Source: Nocardia sp. NRRL S-836 (lineage in GTDB: Bacteria; Actinomycetota; Actinomycetes; Mycobacteriales; Pseudonocardiaceae). Taken from it: DNA of 64,000 nt. The translations under genes were made by a program, and so were the position numbers. A model generated the notes under the pieces. It did not search any database. It was not told the origin of the DNA and was given only the letters and a program-made list of their open reading frames with translations. This document shows, piece after piece, positions 61,775-64,000 of this stretch (its first letter is position 1; each line of letters begins with the position of its first letter). The stretch covers positions 62,001 to 126,000 of the forward strand of contig NZ_LGDY01000036.1 in the NCBI RefSeq assembly GCF_001279525.1, read 5' to 3'.

Positions 61775-63442
61775 ATGGGACAGCTCGAGGTCGAGTTCAC
61801 CGGATCACGCGAGGGCTCCGGGCCGGTCACACTCGGACAGGCCAACGTTCTGGAGTGGATCGGCGCACAGGAGCAGGAGCGCTCCGACATCCTGTGCCGG
61901 TTCGTGCCCGTGCCACCCGGCCGTGGACTGGAGGACGTCCGCGAGTCGCTGGCCGTTCTGCTCGCGCGCCACGAGTCGTTGCGCACCACCGTCCAACCCG
62001 GTCCCCACGCGGTCCAGACCGTCGCGCGCTCCGGCACGCTGGTCGCCGAGATCCACGAGGGCGACACCGAACCAGCCCTGCGGGAACGCATCGCGGGCAC
62101 CCGGTTCGACTTCGGCCGCGACCTGCCGTTGCGGGTCGCGATCTCCACCTGTGACGGCGAACCGCACGTGGTGGCGCTCGCGCTGTCCCACCTGGCCGCG
62201 GACTTCGCGAGCATGGAGCTGCTGGCCGCGCAGTTCGCCCGGATGCTGGCGGACCCGGCCGAGCGCACGGCCGGGCCCCTGGCCCTGCAACCACTCGACC
62301 AGGCGGAGCACGAGTCGCAACCACCCGCACGACGCCGTGCCGCCTCGGCGTTGCGGTTCTGGGAGACGCAGCTGCGCCGCATGCCGCAGGCGATGTTCTC
62401 GCACCCGCCGCTGGGCCCGGCCGGATGCCGGGAGGGCTACCTGAGGTCGCGCGCGGCGGGCCTGGTGCTGCCGTCCCTGGTGGCGCGCACCGGTGTCAGC
62501 CACTCGACCGTGCTGCTGGCGATGGCGGCGACGCTGCTGGCCGTGCGCACCGGCAACCCGCGCGGCGCGCTGGTGTCCATCTGCGGCAACCGCTTCCGGC
62601 CGGGCATGGCCTCCTACGTCGGGACGATCGCCCAGGACGCCCTGGTCCCGTTCGAGTTCGGCTCGTCCACTGTGGACGACACGGTGCGCGGTGTGCGGCT
62701 CGCGACCATGAACGCCTACCGCTACAGCCAGTTCGACGCGAGGAAGCTCTGGCCGGTGATGGACGCCGTTGCCGACGAACGCGGCACGCGGTTCCAGCGC
62801 GACTGCGTCTTCAACGACGTCGGCGCGCACCAGGAGGACCGCGTGATCGACCCGGCGCCCGCGTATCCGCAGGACGTGGCCGCCGCGTTGCGGGACACCG
62901 CGTTCCAGTGGCTGCCCGCGTCGTCCTACCCCGTCGCCTGCTACTTCACCGTGATCCGGGCGGGCCGTGAGGTGGAGCTCGCGCTCTACGGCGACACCCG
63001 GTACCTGCCCGAGCCGGACATCGAGGCGTTCTTGCGCGGGGTGGAGGCGCTGGTCGTCGCCTCTGCCACGCGGCCGGTGCCGGTGGCGGAAGTGGCCGCA
63101 CTGACCGGGATCACGCCGATCGACCGTGGCACCGGCTGGGTGTGGCGGGACTCGTGCTGGGTGGAGATCGCGGCGGTGCAACGGTTGCTCGACGACGTCC
63201 TCGACGGCCCGGCGCGGGTGTTCGACCACGACGGGGAGCTGGTCGCCTACGTCACCGGGCCCATGACGCCTCGCGAGGTGCACGCTCGGTGCCTGGCCGC
63301 CCTGCCCGGCCGCTACACCACGGTCGCGCCGAACCGGTACGTCGTGGTCTCCCGCGCCCCCGGCGACCTCACCGACCGTGCGGCATGGGCGGCCCAGCCC
63401 GTGCTGGCCGGCGGAACGGGCCGGTCAGGCGAGACCACGTGA
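61775..63442 (+). CDS. Stand-alone condensation-domain protein
   Basis: The protein has 555 residues from ATG 61775. It has an NRPS condensation-domain fold: the C1-like RHESLRT, and the active-site motif SHLAADF in which the second His (His139) and the Asp (Asp143) are kept but the first His is Ser. A C-terminal stretch of about 100 residues after about 455 is small and unassigned. It could join the aminoacyl unit from operon 2 to another acyl or amine partner. It is divergent from operon 2, and its end overlaps the end of the LuxR gene by 18 bases. Confidence 0.82.
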   Translation: MGQLEVEFTGSREGSGPVTLGQANVLEWIGAQEQERSDILCRFVPVPPGRGLEDVRESLAVLLARHESLRTTVQPGPHAVQTVARSGTLVAEIHEGDTEPALRERIAGTRFDFGRDLPLRVAISTCDGEPHVVALALSHLAADFASMELLAAQFARMLADPAERTAGPLALQPLDQAEHESQPPARRRAASALRFWETQLRRMPQAMFSHPPLGPAGCREGYLRSRAAGLVLPSLVARTGVSHSTVLLAMAATLLAVRTGNPRGALVSICGNRFRPGMASYVGTIAQDALVPFEFGSSTVDDTVRGVRLATMNAYRYSQFDARKLWPVMDAVADERGTRFQRDCVFNDVGAHQEDRVIDPAPAYPQDVAAALRDTAFQWLPASSYPVACYFTVIRAGREVELALYGDTRYLPEPDIEAFLRGVEALVVASATRPVPVAEVAALTGITPIDRGTGWVWRDSCWVEIAAVQRLLDDVLDGPARVFDHDGELVAYVTGPMTPREVHARCLAALPGRYTTVAPNRYVVVSRAPGDLTDRAAWAAQPVLAGGTGRSGETT

Positions 63443-64000
63443 GCCGATCCGCTGCGCGACCCCGACCCTCGACTTGACGCCCAGCTTCGTGAACACCCGC
63501 GCGAGGTGCGCCTCCACCGTCTTCACCGACAGGAACAGCGCCGCGGCGATCTCCCGGTTGGTCAGCCCGGCCGCCACGAGCTCGGCCACCTCGCGTTCCC
63601 GTCCGGACAGCGCGTCCACGGTGCCGGCGGCTTCGGGCCGGCGCGGCCGGGGAGCCCTGGCACCGAGCCTGCTCTCGCTGTTGCGCACCGACGCGAGCAG
63701 CCAGCCCGCGTCGCACGCCGCGTAACCCTCCTTGGCCCGGCCGAACCACGTTCGCGCGCCCTGCAGATCCCCGGCAGCCGCAAGGCTTTCCGCGCCCAGG
63801 GCGGACGCCATCGCGACGTGCAGGGGAGACGCGGCACGGGTGAACCACTCCGCCGCGGCCTCGGCCTCCGTCACCGACGCGGGCAGCTGCCCGCAGTGGG
63901 CGAGCACACGGGTGCGGGCCAGGTGTGCCAGGCCGCGGTGGAACGGCAGCTCCAGCGCCGCAGCGAGCCCCAGTGCCTGCTCGGACAGCTCCAGCGCCTC
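63425..64000 (-). CDS. LuxR-family regulator, C-terminal part
   Basis: The frame is open to the right edge, so the start lies outside. The last 60 residues are a LuxR/FixJ helix-turn-helix (ALSGREREVAELVAAGLTNR, VKTVEAHLARVFTKLGVKSR). The visible upstream part is helical and TPR-like (EWFTRAASPLHVAMASALGA), as in large ATP-binding LAL regulators. It probably controls the adjacent biosynthetic genes. The AAA domain expected at the N-terminus is not visible here. Confidence 0.85.
   Translation of the reverse strand, partial: EALELSEQALGLAAALELPFHRGLAHLARTRVLAHCGQLPASVTEAEAAAEWFTRAASPLHVAMASALGAESLAAAGDLQGARTWFGRAKEGYAACDAGWLLASVRNSESRLGARAPRPRRPEAAGTVDALSGREREVAELVAAGLTNREIAAALFLSVKTVEAHLARVFTKLGVKSRVGVAQRIGSRGLA

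Overview
The window is high-GC DNA with many GTG starts, tight 4-base gene overlaps, a large SARP regulator, SigC-type ECF sigma factors and a B12-riboswitch-controlled class Ia ribonucleotide reductase. This points to a filamentous actinomycete, most likely Pseudonocardiaceae (inference; no rRNA or tRNA gene was seen).

Layout. 1-2.1 kb: end of an FG-GAP repeat protein, an isochorismatase-fold hydrolase with a HAD phosphatase, and a small secreted protein. 2.3-6.1 kb: nrdA-nrdB behind two NrdR-like boxes and a cobalamin riboswitch. 6.2-23.8 kb: a probable copper-acquisition island. It holds four DJ-1/PfpI-fold proteins (two fused to AraC domains), two complete FecBCD-type importers, two SigC-like sigma factors, one anti-sigma factor, a CopA-type P-ATPase, a CopD-CtaG fusion and a PepSY membrane protein. 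I find a recurring promoter, GGGAAC-N17-CGAC, in front of both importer operons, the CtaG/P-ATPase operon, the anti-sigma gene and the PepSY gene. In three cases a GTG start lies 7-8 nt after the -10, which implies leaderless mRNAs and moves those gene starts.

24.1-29.9 kb: a translationally coupled TIR protein and a 1725-residue P-loop ATPase with about 28 TPR repeats, a candidate conflict (anti-phage) system. 30.5-33.3 kb: two secreted surface-type proteins. 33.7-49.1 kb: a SARP regulator followed by a biosynthetic operon. It carries a PsuG-type C-glycosynthase and HAD phosphatase, an orphan ectoine-synthase-like cupin, a stand-alone adenylation domain, a carrier protein, an acyl-CoA dehydrogenase, a transglutaminase-fold protein, a maleate-isomerase-family protein, an exporter and three glycosyltransferases. 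The gene set fits a showdomycin-like C-nucleoside made from glutamine, possibly glycosylated further.

49.1-51.0 kb: an alpha/beta hydrolase with a divergent MmyB-type regulator read from an apparently leaderless promoter. 51.3-52.6 kb: a small SCP1.201/DddA-like deaminase with an Imm1 immunity protein. 52.8-63.4 kb: a second biosynthetic operon on the minus strand. It has a KAS III-like enzyme, an ATP-grasp ligase, a BtrK-like PLP decarboxylase, a carrier protein, a degenerate thiolase-fold protein, two acyl-CoA-dehydrogenase-type proteins, AcpS and an ABC exporter. A GNAT acetyltransferase, a stand-alone condensation domain and the end of a LuxR-type regulator lie beside it. The set resembles the butirosin BtrI/J/K route to an aminoacyl carrier-protein thioester.

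All assignments come from reading motifs and neighbourhoods by eye; no database search was possible.
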